Shown one piece after another: positions 8,201 to 15,446 of a stretch of DNA of 64,000 nucleotides (positions are counted from its first letter, which is position 1; each line of letters starts with the position of its first letter). The position numbers were made by a program, and so were the translations under genes. The notes under the pieces are model-generated. The model was not told the origin of the DNA. It searched no databases and saw only the letters and a list, made by a program, of their open reading frames with translations. The DNA is from Rhodovastum sp963804495 (lineage in GTDB: Bacteria > Pseudomonadota > Alphaproteobacteria > Acetobacterales > Acetobacteraceae), in NCBI GenBank assembly GCA_963804495.1, contig CAWDQN010000003.1, positions 62,001-126,000 on the forward strand, given 5' to 3'.

Positions 8201-9385
8201 TTAGTCCACCTGTAGCAACTGGGCCTTCAAATACGCACTCTCCGGCAAATGCGGATGCACCGGATGGTCCGGCCCCGCCCCGGTGGTCGCCAAAATCCGC
8301 CCGCCACGCCGCGCCCGGTGCAGCCCCTCGGCAATCACCCCGGCAAACGCCTCCAACCCCGCATGGTGGCTGCAGGACGCCACGAACAGAAACCCGCCCG
8401 GCGCCACCAGCGGCGCCGCCAGCCGCGCCATCCGCCCATACGCGCGCAGCCCCGCCGCCTGGTCCTTCTTCGACTTCGCGAAGGCCGGAGGGTCGCACAC
8501 CACAATGTCGAAAAGCTCGCCGGCCTGCGCCGCCTCGGTCATCACCTCGAACGCATCCCCCCGCCGCGCCTGCACACGCGCGGAAAACCCGTTCTCTCCC
8601 GCCGCCGCCAGTGACCGCTCCAGCGCCGGGGCGCTGGAATCCACCAGCGTGACCTCCGCCGCCCCCGCCGCCGCACAGCGCAGGCCGAAGGCGCCGACAT
8701 GGCAGAACACGTCCAGCACCCGCGCCCCCGCCGCCAGCCCCGCCACCAGGTCGCGATTGCGCCGCTGGTCGAAAAACCAGCCGGTCTTCTGTCCCGACAG
8801 CGGATCGACCGCGAACCGCACCCCGCCTTCCTGCACCGCCGCGGTCGCGTCATCGCCGTGCAGCAGCGCCACCTCGAGGGAGAGCCCCTCATGCGCCCGC
8901 ACCGGCAAATCGTTGCGCGCCACCACCGCCCGCAGGTCCAACTCCGCCAGCAACGCGGCGACGATCTCCGGCGTCATGCGGTCAGCCCAGGCGCTGTTGG
9001 CCTGCAGCACCGCCACATCGCCATAGCGGTCGATCACCAGCCCCGGCAGCAGATCCGCCTCGGCATGCACCAGCCGGTGGAACGGAGCATCCGTGATGCG
9101 CGCCCGCAGCGCCACCGCGGCGGCAATGCGCCGGCGCACCCAGGCGGCGTCGATGCTGGCCGTCGGGTCGCGGTCCAGCTTCCGGGCACCGATCAGGCTG
9201 TGCGGGTTGTAGGCGAAGGTGCCGAACCGCCAGCCGTCATCGCCCTCCAGCCGCACCGGCGACCCGGCCGGCATCTGCCGCAACGCCGGCTCCATGCGAA
9301 TTTCATTGGAAAAGGCCCAGGGGTGGCCGGATTTGAGCCGGCGCTCCTGGCCGGGGTTGAGGCGGATCAACGGGTGCTCGGTCAT
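8201..9385 (-). CDS. Class I SAM-dependent rRNA methyltransferase, RlmI-like
   Basis: A 394-residue protein with an N-terminal PUA RNA-binding domain (LNPGQERRLKSGHPWAFSNE) and a C-terminal Rossmann methyltransferase domain. The SAM loop is DVFCHVGAFGLRCAAAGA, the catalytic motif CDPPAFAKSKKDQ, and the nucleophile region VASCSHHAG. This matches RlmI-type 23S rRNA m5C methyltransferases (position 1962 in E. coli) in length and order. The exact rRNA target in this organism is inferred. Flanked on both sides by two-hairpin repeats. Confidence 0.88.
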   Translation of the reverse strand: MTEHPLIRLNPGQERRLKSGHPWAFSNEIRMEPALRQMPAGSPVRLEGDDGWRFGTFAYNPHSLIGARKLDRDPTASIDAAWVRRRIAAAVALRARITDAPFHRLVHAEADLLPGLVIDRYGDVAVLQANSAWADRMTPEIVAALLAELDLRAVVARNDLPVRAHEGLSLEVALLHGDDATAAVQEGGVRFAVDPLSGQKTGWFFDQRRNRDLVAGLAAGARVLDVFCHVGAFGLRCAAAGAAEVTLVDSSAPALERSLAAAGENGFSARVQARRGDAFEVMTEAAQAGELFDIVVCDPPAFAKSKKDQAAGLRAYGRMARLAAPLVAPGGFLFVASCSHHAGLEAFAGVIAEGLHRARRGGRILATTGAGPDHPVHPHLPESAYLKAQLLQVD

Positions 9386-9410
9386 GCGCGCCCCAGGGCG
9401 GAGGGTGAAG

Positions 9411-9612
9411 GAAGGAAGGCCAGGGCTCTGCCCTGGACCCGCCAGGGGCCGGGAGGCCCCTGGACCCCGCTACTTAAACAGTTCCCATGAAGAGGGCGGT
9501 GAACCGGTTCACCGCCTCACCCCCCTCTTCATGAGAACCGTCTAAAAGGTATGGGTTCCAAGGGCCTCTCGGCCCTTGGCGGGGTCCAGGGGCAGAGCCC
9601 CTGGTCTTTCTT
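9411..9612. repeat. Composite palindromic element (MITE-like), copy A
   Basis: The left two-hairpin arm (9411-9470) and an inverted right arm (9550-9612) flank a central region containing nested inverted repeats. The core at 9495-9516 is a perfect 22-bp palindrome. An outer pair reads ATGAAGAGGG at 9487-9496 and CCCTCTTCAT at 9523-9532. The same design recurs at 63166-63374. It separates two leftward genes and carries no open reading frame of its own. Confidence 0.85.
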
Positions 9613-9626
9613 GCCTGCCCCGCGCC

Positions 9627-10073
9627 TCAGCGCACATACACGCGCACCTCGCGCACCGGGTTGCCGGGGTCGCCGCGCAGGCTCAGCCGCAACTGTTCGG
9701 GCGGTACCCCGGCGGTGGCCAGCGTATCTGCGACCGCGCGCGCGTCATCGGCGCCACGGCGGACGAACTCGTCCTGCTCGGTCTGCGGCGCGGCGGTCGG
9801 CACCGGCGTTACCACCTCGAACACCGCCGAGGGTTTGCGGGCGAGCGCGTCCTCCGCCGCCTGTGCCAGCACCCGGGTGAGGTCCACGTCCGGCTGGTCG
9901 TAGCGCACCACCACCAATGGGAGCGGCGGCAGGCTGGTTTCGGCTACGTCGGCCTGGCTCGGCGCCACCGGCTTGCCGCCAAACCAGCGCGCCACCGTGC
10001 GCTGGTCCACCAGCGTGCAGCCGCACAACAGCAACGACGCCAGCAGCAGCGAGGCGGACGGATAGATGCGCAT
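9627..10073 (-). CDS. Putative lipoprotein, unknown function
   Basis: A 148-residue protein. The N-terminus MRIYPSASLLLASLLLCGC ends in a lipobox-like LCGC (Cys19), implying lipidation and periplasmic or outer-membrane location. The mature part has a small conserved-looking C-terminal region: ADTLATAGVPPEQLRLSLRG followed by VREVRVYVR, reminiscent of the periplasmic half of OmpA-like peptidoglycan-binding folds but too short to assign. The start chosen is the only methionine giving a signal peptide. Its 5' end runs divergently against the amidohydrolase gene. Confidence 0.6.
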   Translation of the reverse strand: MRIYPSASLLLASLLLCGCTLVDQRTVARWFGGKPVAPSQADVAETSLPPLPLVVVRYDQPDVDLTRVLAQAAEDALARKPSAVFEVVTPVPTAAPQTEQDEFVRRGADDARAVADTLATAGVPPEQLRLSLRGDPGNPVREVRVYVR

Positions 10074-10140
10074 GCGCGGCAAGCTTGCAGGAAGTGACGC
10101 CGCGGGCAAGATGCTGCCGAACCGGTGCCGGGAGCGTCGC

Positions 10141-11391
10141 ATGGGCGTGCAGCAGACCAACCAGCGGATCGACGGGGTGCGCCTGTGGGACAGCCTGATG
10201 GACATGGCCCGCATCGGCGCCACCGCGAAAGGCGGGGTGCGGCGCCTTGCTTTGACCGAGGTGGACCGCCAGGGCCGAGACCAATTCCGCGCCCTGTGCG
10301 AAGCCGCCGGTCTGGCGGTCCGGGTGGACGCCATCGGCAACATGTTCGCCCGCCGCGAGGGCAGCGACCCCACCCGTGCCCCGGTGCTGTTCGGCAGCCA
10401 TCTCGACAGCCAGCCGAGCGGCGGCAAATTCGACGGCGCCCTGGGCGTGCTGGCGGGGCTGGAGGTGATGCGGGCGCTGAACGAACTCGGCATCGTCACC
10501 CGGGCGCCGCTGGAACTGGTGAACTGGACCGACGAGGAGGGCAGCCGCTTCGGCATGTCGTTGCTCGGCTCGGGCGTCTGGGCGGGGGCCTACAAGCTCG
10601 ACGGCGTGCGCGACCTCACCGACCTCGATGGCGTCAGCGCCGGCGCGGCGCTCGATGGCATCGGCTATGCCGGAGCGGTCCCGGCGCAGGTGTTTCCTGC
10701 CGATGCCTATTTCGAGCTGCATATCGAGCAAGGCCCGATCCTGGAAGCCGAGGGGCGGCAGATTGGCATTGTCACCGGCGCGCAGGCGCAGGTCTGGTAT
10801 GACGCCGTCGCCCTCGGCCAGGACAGCCACGCCGGCACCACCCCGCCCTCGGCACGGCGCGACGCGCTGCTGGCGGCGGCGCGGGTGATCCTGCTGGTCA
10901 ACCGCATGATGCGCGACCACGGCGAGGATGGCCGCGGCACGGTGGGGCAACTGGTGGTGTCGCCCAACAGCCGGAACGTGATTCCCGGCGAGGTTTGTTT
11001 CTCGGTCGAGTTCCGCCATCCCGATACCGAGGTGGTCCGGCGCATCGCCGAGGCATTTCCCCAGGCCGCGGAGGCGGCGGCGGCGGAATGCGGCGTGAAG
11101 CTGCACCTGAAGGAATTGTTCCGCTACGAAGCCCTGCAATTCGACCCCGGCTGCGTGGCGCTGGTGGAGGCGGCGGCGGCGAAATGCGGCTATTCGGCCC
11201 GCAGGATCGTCTCCGGCGCCGGGCACGACGCAGTGTATGTGGCCCGCCACGTGCCGACTGCGATGATCTTTACCCCCTGCAAGGACGGGCTGTCGCACAA
11301 CGAGGCGGAAAGCATCACCCCGCGGCAAGCGGAGGCGGGGTGCCAGGTGCTGTTCGAGGCGGTGCTGGCGCGGGCGAACCGCGCGCTGTGA
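10141..11391 (+). CDS. Zn-dependent hydantoinase/carbamoylase family amidohydrolase
   Basis: A 416-residue M20-like enzyme hydrolysing an N-carbamoyl or ureido group. Candidate reactions are N-carbamoyl-L-amino acid hydrolase, beta-ureidopropionase and allantoate amidohydrolase. Metal-ligand motifs are FGSHLDSQPSGGKFDGALG, NWTDEEGSRF and ELHIEQGPILE, with the dimerisation-domain motif GQDSHAGTTP and the C-terminal SGAGHDA. The start is the ATG at 10141, preceded by GGGAGC; an open frame extends upstream without family homology. The substrate cannot be told from sequence. No pyrimidine or purine degradation genes are adjacent. Confidence 0.87.
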   Translation: MGVQQTNQRIDGVRLWDSLMDMARIGATAKGGVRRLALTEVDRQGRDQFRALCEAAGLAVRVDAIGNMFARREGSDPTRAPVLFGSHLDSQPSGGKFDGALGVLAGLEVMRALNELGIVTRAPLELVNWTDEEGSRFGMSLLGSGVWAGAYKLDGVRDLTDLDGVSAGAALDGIGYAGAVPAQVFPADAYFELHIEQGPILEAEGRQIGIVTGAQAQVWYDAVALGQDSHAGTTPPSARRDALLAAARVILLVNRMMRDHGEDGRGTVGQLVVSPNSRNVIPGEVCFSVEFRHPDTEVVRRIAEAFPQAAEAAAAECGVKLHLKELFRYEALQFDPGCVALVEAAAAKCGYSARRIVSGAGHDAVYVARHVPTAMIFTPCKDGLSHNEAESITPRQAEAGCQVLFEAVLARANRAL

Positions 11392-11406
11392 GCCGCCGGA
11401 CGTGCC

Positions 11407-11994
11407 TCAGGCGCGGCCGGCGAACTGCGACAGCAGCAGCGGGTCGATGCGCATCGCCGCCAGCGCCCGCCGCCATTTGGTTTCATGCTCGCCGTCGAAC
11501 ACCAGCGCCGGGTCGGCGGGGGCGGACAGCCAGGCGTTCTGTTGCATTTCGGCGTCCAGCTGCCCCGGCCCCCAGCCGGCATAGCCGAGCGCCAGCACGC
11601 CCTGTTTCGGCCCGCCGCCGGTGGCGATGGCCTTGAGGATATCGAGGCTGGCGGTCAGGGCAAAACCGTCATCGACGCGCAGGCTGCCCTCGCCGGTCCA
11701 GTCCGCGCTGTGCAGCACGAAGCCGCGGGAATTGTCGACCGGCCCGCCGTTGCACAGGCGGATGCTCCGGGTTGGCGGGATGGGGTCGATGTTGAGCTGG
11801 CGCAACAGATCCTCGAAGCTCGGATTTTCCAGCGGGCGATTGACCACGATGCCCATGGCGCCCTTGGCCGAGTGGTCGCACAGATAAATAACCGCCTGCG
11901 CGAACCGCGGGTCGCCCATCGCGGGCATGGCGATCAGTATTTGACCGGTCAGCCAGGTGGCGGAAAGGTCAGGATCGGGGGATTTGCGTGCCAT
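11407..11994 (-). CDS. YqgE/AlgH family protein
   Basis: A 195-residue protein of the UPF0301/DUF179 family. The typical opening LTGQILIAMPAMGDPRFAQAVIYLCDH, then GAMGIVVNRPLE, CNGGPVD, GFVLHSADW, and GYAGWGPGQLDAEM are all present. The biochemical role is unknown in general; the family was named from a regulator of alginate synthesis in Pseudomonas. Divergently transcribed from the peroxiredoxin gene, with a striking perfect inverted repeat between them. Confidence 0.92.
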   Translation of the reverse strand: MARKSPDPDLSATWLTGQILIAMPAMGDPRFAQAVIYLCDHSAKGAMGIVVNRPLENPSFEDLLRQLNIDPIPPTRSIRLCNGGPVDNSRGFVLHSADWTGEGSLRVDDGFALTASLDILKAIATGGGPKQGVLALGYAGWGPGQLDAEMQQNAWLSAPADPALVFDGEHETKWRRALAAMRIDPLLLSQFAGRA

Positions 11995-12043
11995 GGCGCA
12001 TTATGTTGGACAGACTGGGCCGTGGCGCAAGCGCCGGACTTGA

Positions 12044-12096
12044 GGATCGGGTGAAGCAAGGCCAAGGCAGACCCCTGGCCTTGCTTCACCCGATCC
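12044..12096. repeat. 21-bp perfect inverted repeat in a divergent spacer
   Basis: Arms 12044-12064 and 12076-12096 are exact reverse complements with an 11-base loop. The arm contains GGTGAAGCAAGGCCA. It lies between the starts of yqgE (leftward) and the peroxiredoxin gene (rightward), so it is not at a gene 3' end and no T-run follows. It could be a transcript leader structure or the footprint of a mobile palindrome. Confidence 0.9.
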
Positions 12097-12192
12097 CCCC
12101 GTGACTCGCGCCGCATGGACGGCTAGGACTTGGCGCCCACCTGCCGGCGGTGTGTCAGCCGGCGTCTGCACCAATGGGGAGCGAACCCGCGG

Positions 12193-12678
12193 ATGAGTAC
12201 GATCAAGGTCGGAGAACGACTTCCGTCGCTCAAATTGATGGTGGCGACGGCGGACGGGCCGAAGGAGGTCTCCACCGACGAGATCTTCAAAGGCCAGAAA
12301 GTGGTTTTGTTCGCCGTGCCGGGGGCTTTCACCCCGACCTGCAGTGCCAAGCACCTGCCGGGCTTCGTGCAGCATGCCGATGCGATCCTCGCCAAGGGAG
12401 TGGATCGTATCGTCTGCGTGGCGGTGAACGATGTGTTCGTCCTGGAAGCCTGGGGCCGCGAGCAGGCGGTGGGCGACAAGGTCATGTTGCTGGCGGACGG
12501 CTCCGCCGTGTTCACCCGCGCGCTCGGGTTGGAGCTGGACCTGGTGGCGCGCGGCCTGGGCGTGCGCAGCCAGCGATATGCGCTTGTGGCTGAGGACGGC
12601 AAGGTGACCCATCTGGCCATCGAGGCGCCAGGCGGTTTCGATGTCAGCCGCGCCGAGGTGATCCTGGCGGCGCTGTAG
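12193..12678 (+). CDS. Peroxiredoxin, Prx5 type
   Basis: A 161-residue thiol peroxidase reducing hydrogen and organic peroxides. The peroxidatic cysteine is Cys50 in PGAFTPTCSAKHLPGF, the Prx5 signature. Further conserved parts are VDRIVCVAVNDVFVLEAW and the arginine in RSQRYALVAEDG. The start is the ATG at 12193, preceded by GGGGAGCG at 8-bp spacing; an upstream in-frame ATG at 12130 lacks homology. Followed closely by tag, possibly cotranscribed. Confidence 0.93.
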   Translation: MSTIKVGERLPSLKLMVATADGPKEVSTDEIFKGQKVVLFAVPGAFTPTCSAKHLPGFVQHADAILAKGVDRIVCVAVNDVFVLEAWGREQAVGDKVMLLADGSAVFTRALGLELDLVARGLGVRSQRYALVAEDGKVTHLAIEAPGGFDVSRAEVILAAL

Positions 12679-12692
12679 GGCCAGAGGGGGCG

Positions 12693-13229
12693 ATGAACCG
12701 CTATTGCCTGATCGCCCCCGGCCATCCCCTGCACGGCCCCTACCATGACACCGAGTATGGATTCCCCTCGGCCGACGAGACGGTGCTGTTCGAGCGCCTG
12801 TGCCTGGAGATCATGCAGGCCGGGCTGTCCTGGGAGCTCGTGCTGAAGCGGCGCGACGGGCTGCGGGCGGCGTTTGCCGGCTTCGCGGTAGACCGGGTAG
12901 CGGACTTCGGCGAGGCCGAGCAGGCGCGGCTGCTCACCGACAAACGGATCATTCGCAACCGCCTCAAGCTGCGCGCCATCGTCGGCAACGCGCGGCGGGT
13001 GCAGGCGCTGCGGACGAGCCATGGCGGCTTCGCCGCCTGGCTTGATGCGCATCACCCGCGCGACAAGCCGACGTGGGTCAGGCTGTTCAAGCAGAACTTC
13101 CTGTTCACCGGCGGCGAGATCGTTGGCGAGTTCCTGCTCAGCCTGGGGTATTTGCCGGGGGCGCATGCGCCGGACTGCCCAGTCGCGGCGCGGGCGGCGG
13201 CGGCCGCGCCGGCGGGGATGCAGGCCTAG
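12693..13229 (+). CDS. tag: DNA-3-methyladenine glycosylase I
   Basis: A 178-residue base-excision repair enzyme removing 3-methyladenine from alkylated DNA. The family opening is present (YCLIAPGHPLHGPYHDTEYG) with DETVLFERLCLEIMQAGLSW and RLFKQNFLFTGGEIVGEFL. The zinc-snap ligands of E. coli Tag appear conserved as Cys5, His18, and His158/Cys162 in HAPDC. It starts 14 bases after the peroxiredoxin stop. Downstream is a strong terminator hairpin shared with the convergent gene. Confidence 0.95.
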   Translation: MNRYCLIAPGHPLHGPYHDTEYGFPSADETVLFERLCLEIMQAGLSWELVLKRRDGLRAAFAGFAVDRVADFGEAEQARLLTDKRIIRNRLKLRAIVGNARRVQALRTSHGGFAAWLDAHHPRDKPTWVRLFKQNFLFTGGEIVGEFLLSLGYLPGAHAPDCPVAARAAAAAPAGMQA

Positions 13230-13250
13230 TTTTTCGGCGGGGCGCCAGAC

Positions 13251-13279
13251 CGCCGGCCCGTGCGGCGCACGGGCCGGCG
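13251..13279. terminator. Bidirectional terminator hairpin
   Basis: A perfect 13-bp stem (CGCCGGCCCGTGC and its complement) with a 3-base loop sits in the short gap between the convergent tag gene and the secreted-protein gene ending at 13287. Position and strength fit a shared terminator, although the T-run (TAGTTTTTCG) is on the tag-proximal side. Confidence 0.75.
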
Positions 13280-13286
13280 TGGGTTC

Positions 13287-13931
13287 TTATTGCCCGCCGC
13301 CTTGGCCGCCGGCGTTGGTCGGCAACCAGCTTTGCGGCGCCGGCGTGACCGACACCGCGAGCAACTGGCTGACCACGGCGGTAACCGTGTCGCCGATATT
13401 GAGCTTCGGCAGCAGCGCGATGCGGTCCGGTTGGGTCACGATGATGGTGCGCACGGCGCCGCCGGAGGGATCCACCACGTCGATGCTGTGATCCGCCAGG
13501 TCGATGCCGACGACGGTGGCGCTGATGCGCACCGCATGCAGCACATCGCCGCCCGGAACTTCGACGTTCCTGGCCACGGCGGTGGCGATCGCGTCGTCCG
13601 GCGCGGTCTCGTTCGCCGCGGTCAGCAGGAACGCGACCGAGCGGTAATATTTCGCATTGACCACGTCACCCACCTTCAGGCGGCTCAGGTCCACCAGATG
13701 GCCGACCTGAACGGTCGCGCTGTTGCCGTTGGCTGCGGTCAGGGTGATGGTGCGCGCCTGCGGATCGAGGGCGGTGATCTTGGCGTGGATGCTGATCGCT
13801 TCCGGGGTGGGGATGGGGCTGGTCACGCTGCCGGGCTGCGGCGCGATGCCCTGGGCGGTGGCAGGGCCGGCGAGCGGCAGCAACGCGAGCGCCGCGACGG
13901 CGGCGGTGATCGAGAGCTTGAGAGACTTCAT
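13287..13931 (-). CDS. Secreted protein of unknown function
   Basis: A 214-residue protein with a clear Sec signal peptide, MKSLKLSITAAVAALALLPL followed by AGPATAQ. The mature part has two similar beta-rich halves: AKITALDPQARTITLTAANG with VGDVVNAKYYRSVAFLL, and ATVVGIDLADHSIDVVDPSG with IGDTVTAVVSQLLAVSV. This looks like a duplicated small OB-like or DUF5666-like domain. The start at 13931 is preceded by GAGGACAGC. The role is unknown; convergent with tag and following the antiporter gene in the same direction. Confidence 0.65.
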   Translation of the reverse strand: MKSLKLSITAAVAALALLPLAGPATAQGIAPQPGSVTSPIPTPEAISIHAKITALDPQARTITLTAANGNSATVQVGHLVDLSRLKVGDVVNAKYYRSVAFLLTAANETAPDDAIATAVARNVEVPGGDVLHAVRISATVVGIDLADHSIDVVDPSGGAVRTIIVTQPDRIALLPKLNIGDTVTAVVSQLLAVSVTPAPQSWLPTNAGGQGGGQ

Positions 13932-14082
13932 GCTGTCCTCGGGGGATGTGAGTGGCCGATCGAACGACGCAACCGGGCCGACGCGACGGCGTCCGAGCCA
14001 GGGGAAATGGCACGTCCGGTCCCTATAAACCTGACAGATGGCCGGCCTCTTCGCTATGCAAAATCGGCATCCGGCGCAGTCT

Positions 14083-15174
14083 TCACGGCACCACAACAAG
14101 CAACAAAAACAGCGCCAGGATCACCAGGTGCACCGCGCCTTGCAAAACCGTCGCACTGCCGCCGGCCAGGGTCAGCCCGGCGACCAGGAAGGTCAGCAGC
14201 AGGAGAACCAGATCCTGCATTTCCAGGCCCAGTGCCAGCGGCTGCCCCAGCCACAACGAGGCCGCCGCCACCGCCGGAATGGTCAGGGCGATGGAGGCAA
14301 GGGCGGAGCCGAGGGCCAGGTTGAGGCTGGTTTGCAGCTGGTTCGCCCGCGCCGCCTTGAGGGCGGCCAGGCTTTCGGGCAGCAGAACCAGCCCCGCCAC
14401 CACCACGCCCACGACGGCAGCGGGCTGGGGGGCCCCCAGCGCACGCACGCTCGCCTCCAGCGCCGGCGACAACAGCTTGGCGAGCAGCACCACGGCGCCG
14501 AGGGCAACCGGCAGCAGGAGCACCGAAATCAGGGTCCGGCGTCGCGTGGGCAAGCCGTCGTGGCCTGCCTCGCCGCCGGGTGCGGCCGTCAGCGGCAAGA
14601 AATGATCGCGGTGCCGCACCGTCTGCACGAACAGAAAAACCACGTACAGGACGATCGATGCCGCTGACGCGAACACCAGCTGCGACGTGCTGTAGAACGG
14701 CCCCGGGGCGGACAGGGTGAAACGGGGCAGCACCAGCGTGGCGGTGGCGAGCACCACCAGCACGGCAAGATAGGAGGCGGCCGCGCGGCTGCGGAATTCC
14801 GTTTCATGATAGCGCGCGCCGCCGAGCACGATGCACATCCCGACCAGGCCGTTGCACACCAGCATCACCGCCGCGAACACCGTGTCGCGCGCCAAGGTCG
14901 GGTGCGGGGCGCCGGGCGAGAGCATGATCGACACGATCAGGGCGACCTCGATGACGGTGACGGCGATTGCCAGCACCAGCGCGCCGAAGGGCTCGCCGAT
15001 GCGCACCGCGATGACCTCGGCGTGGTGCACCGCCGCAAACACGGTGCCGAACAGGGCCCCCGCCAGGGCCAACGCTCCCAGCCCGCCGGCCGCATCGGGC
15101 GGCAGCACGGCCAGCAGGGTCCAGGCCATCGCGGGCAGCGCCCACGCCCAGGCCGGTTTCGCATCCGCCGTCAT
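14083..15174 (-). CDS. Ca2+/H+ antiporter, ChaA-like
   Basis: A 363-residue inner-membrane protein of the Ca2+/cation antiporter (CaCA) superfamily with about 11 hydrophobic segments. The first alpha-repeat shows HHAEVIAVRIGEPFGALVLA and the second VLLPESLAALKAARANQLQTSLNLALGSALAS, the acidic exchanger motifs of ChaA-type Na+(Ca2+)/H+ antiporters. The chosen start is the ATG at 15174, preceded by GGAAAGGGGC. Likely extrudes Ca2+ or Na+ at the expense of the proton gradient; ion specificity is inferred. Confidence 0.9.
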   Translation of the reverse strand: MTADAKPAWAWALPAMAWTLLAVLPPDAAGGLGALALAGALFGTVFAAVHHAEVIAVRIGEPFGALVLAIAVTVIEVALIVSIMLSPGAPHPTLARDTVFAAVMLVCNGLVGMCIVLGGARYHETEFRSRAAASYLAVLVVLATATLVLPRFTLSAPGPFYSTSQLVFASAASIVLYVVFLFVQTVRHRDHFLPLTAAPGGEAGHDGLPTRRRTLISVLLLPVALGAVVLLAKLLSPALEASVRALGAPQPAAVVGVVVAGLVLLPESLAALKAARANQLQTSLNLALGSALASIALTIPAVAAASLWLGQPLALGLEMQDLVLLLLTFLVAGLTLAGGSATVLQGAVHLVILALFLLLVVVP

Positions 15175-15410
15175 GCCAGCCCCTTTCCTTCCGCCCGGCC
15201 AGGCCGCCTTGGCGGCAGGTCTGACCGAGGCGCCGCGCGGACGCGGATTAGCATGCCGTCGCCGCGGGGCCACCCGGCAATCGGGGCAAGGGAGGCCAGG
15301 TCTCCGCCCCGTCGCCAGCGCGACTTCGCGCGAGGCGGTGGCTTCCCTGGAGCAACATCGGCCAGACTGGCGACGGTTGGCCGATAAAGTGACTGGATAA
15401 AACAAAGACC

Positions 15411-15446
15411 TAGAGCGCTCTGGCCGTTTACGGTCAGGGCGCTCTA
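15411..15446. terminator. Terminator hairpin overlapping a stop codon
   Basis: TAGAGCGC and GCGCTCTA form a perfect outer stem extended by partly paired TCTGGCCG/CGGTCAGG around a TTTA loop. The right arm contains the stop codon of the leftward gene ending at 15444. It is the strongest hairpin between that gene and the antiporter gene. The 15175-15443 spacer otherwise holds nothing recognisable. Confidence 0.65.

Noticed and set aside
9411..9612. Composite palindrome interpreted as a plain intrinsic terminator
   Set aside because: It is about 200 bases with inverted outer arms and a symmetrical core repeated elsewhere in the window; far more structured than a terminator, although it may also terminate.
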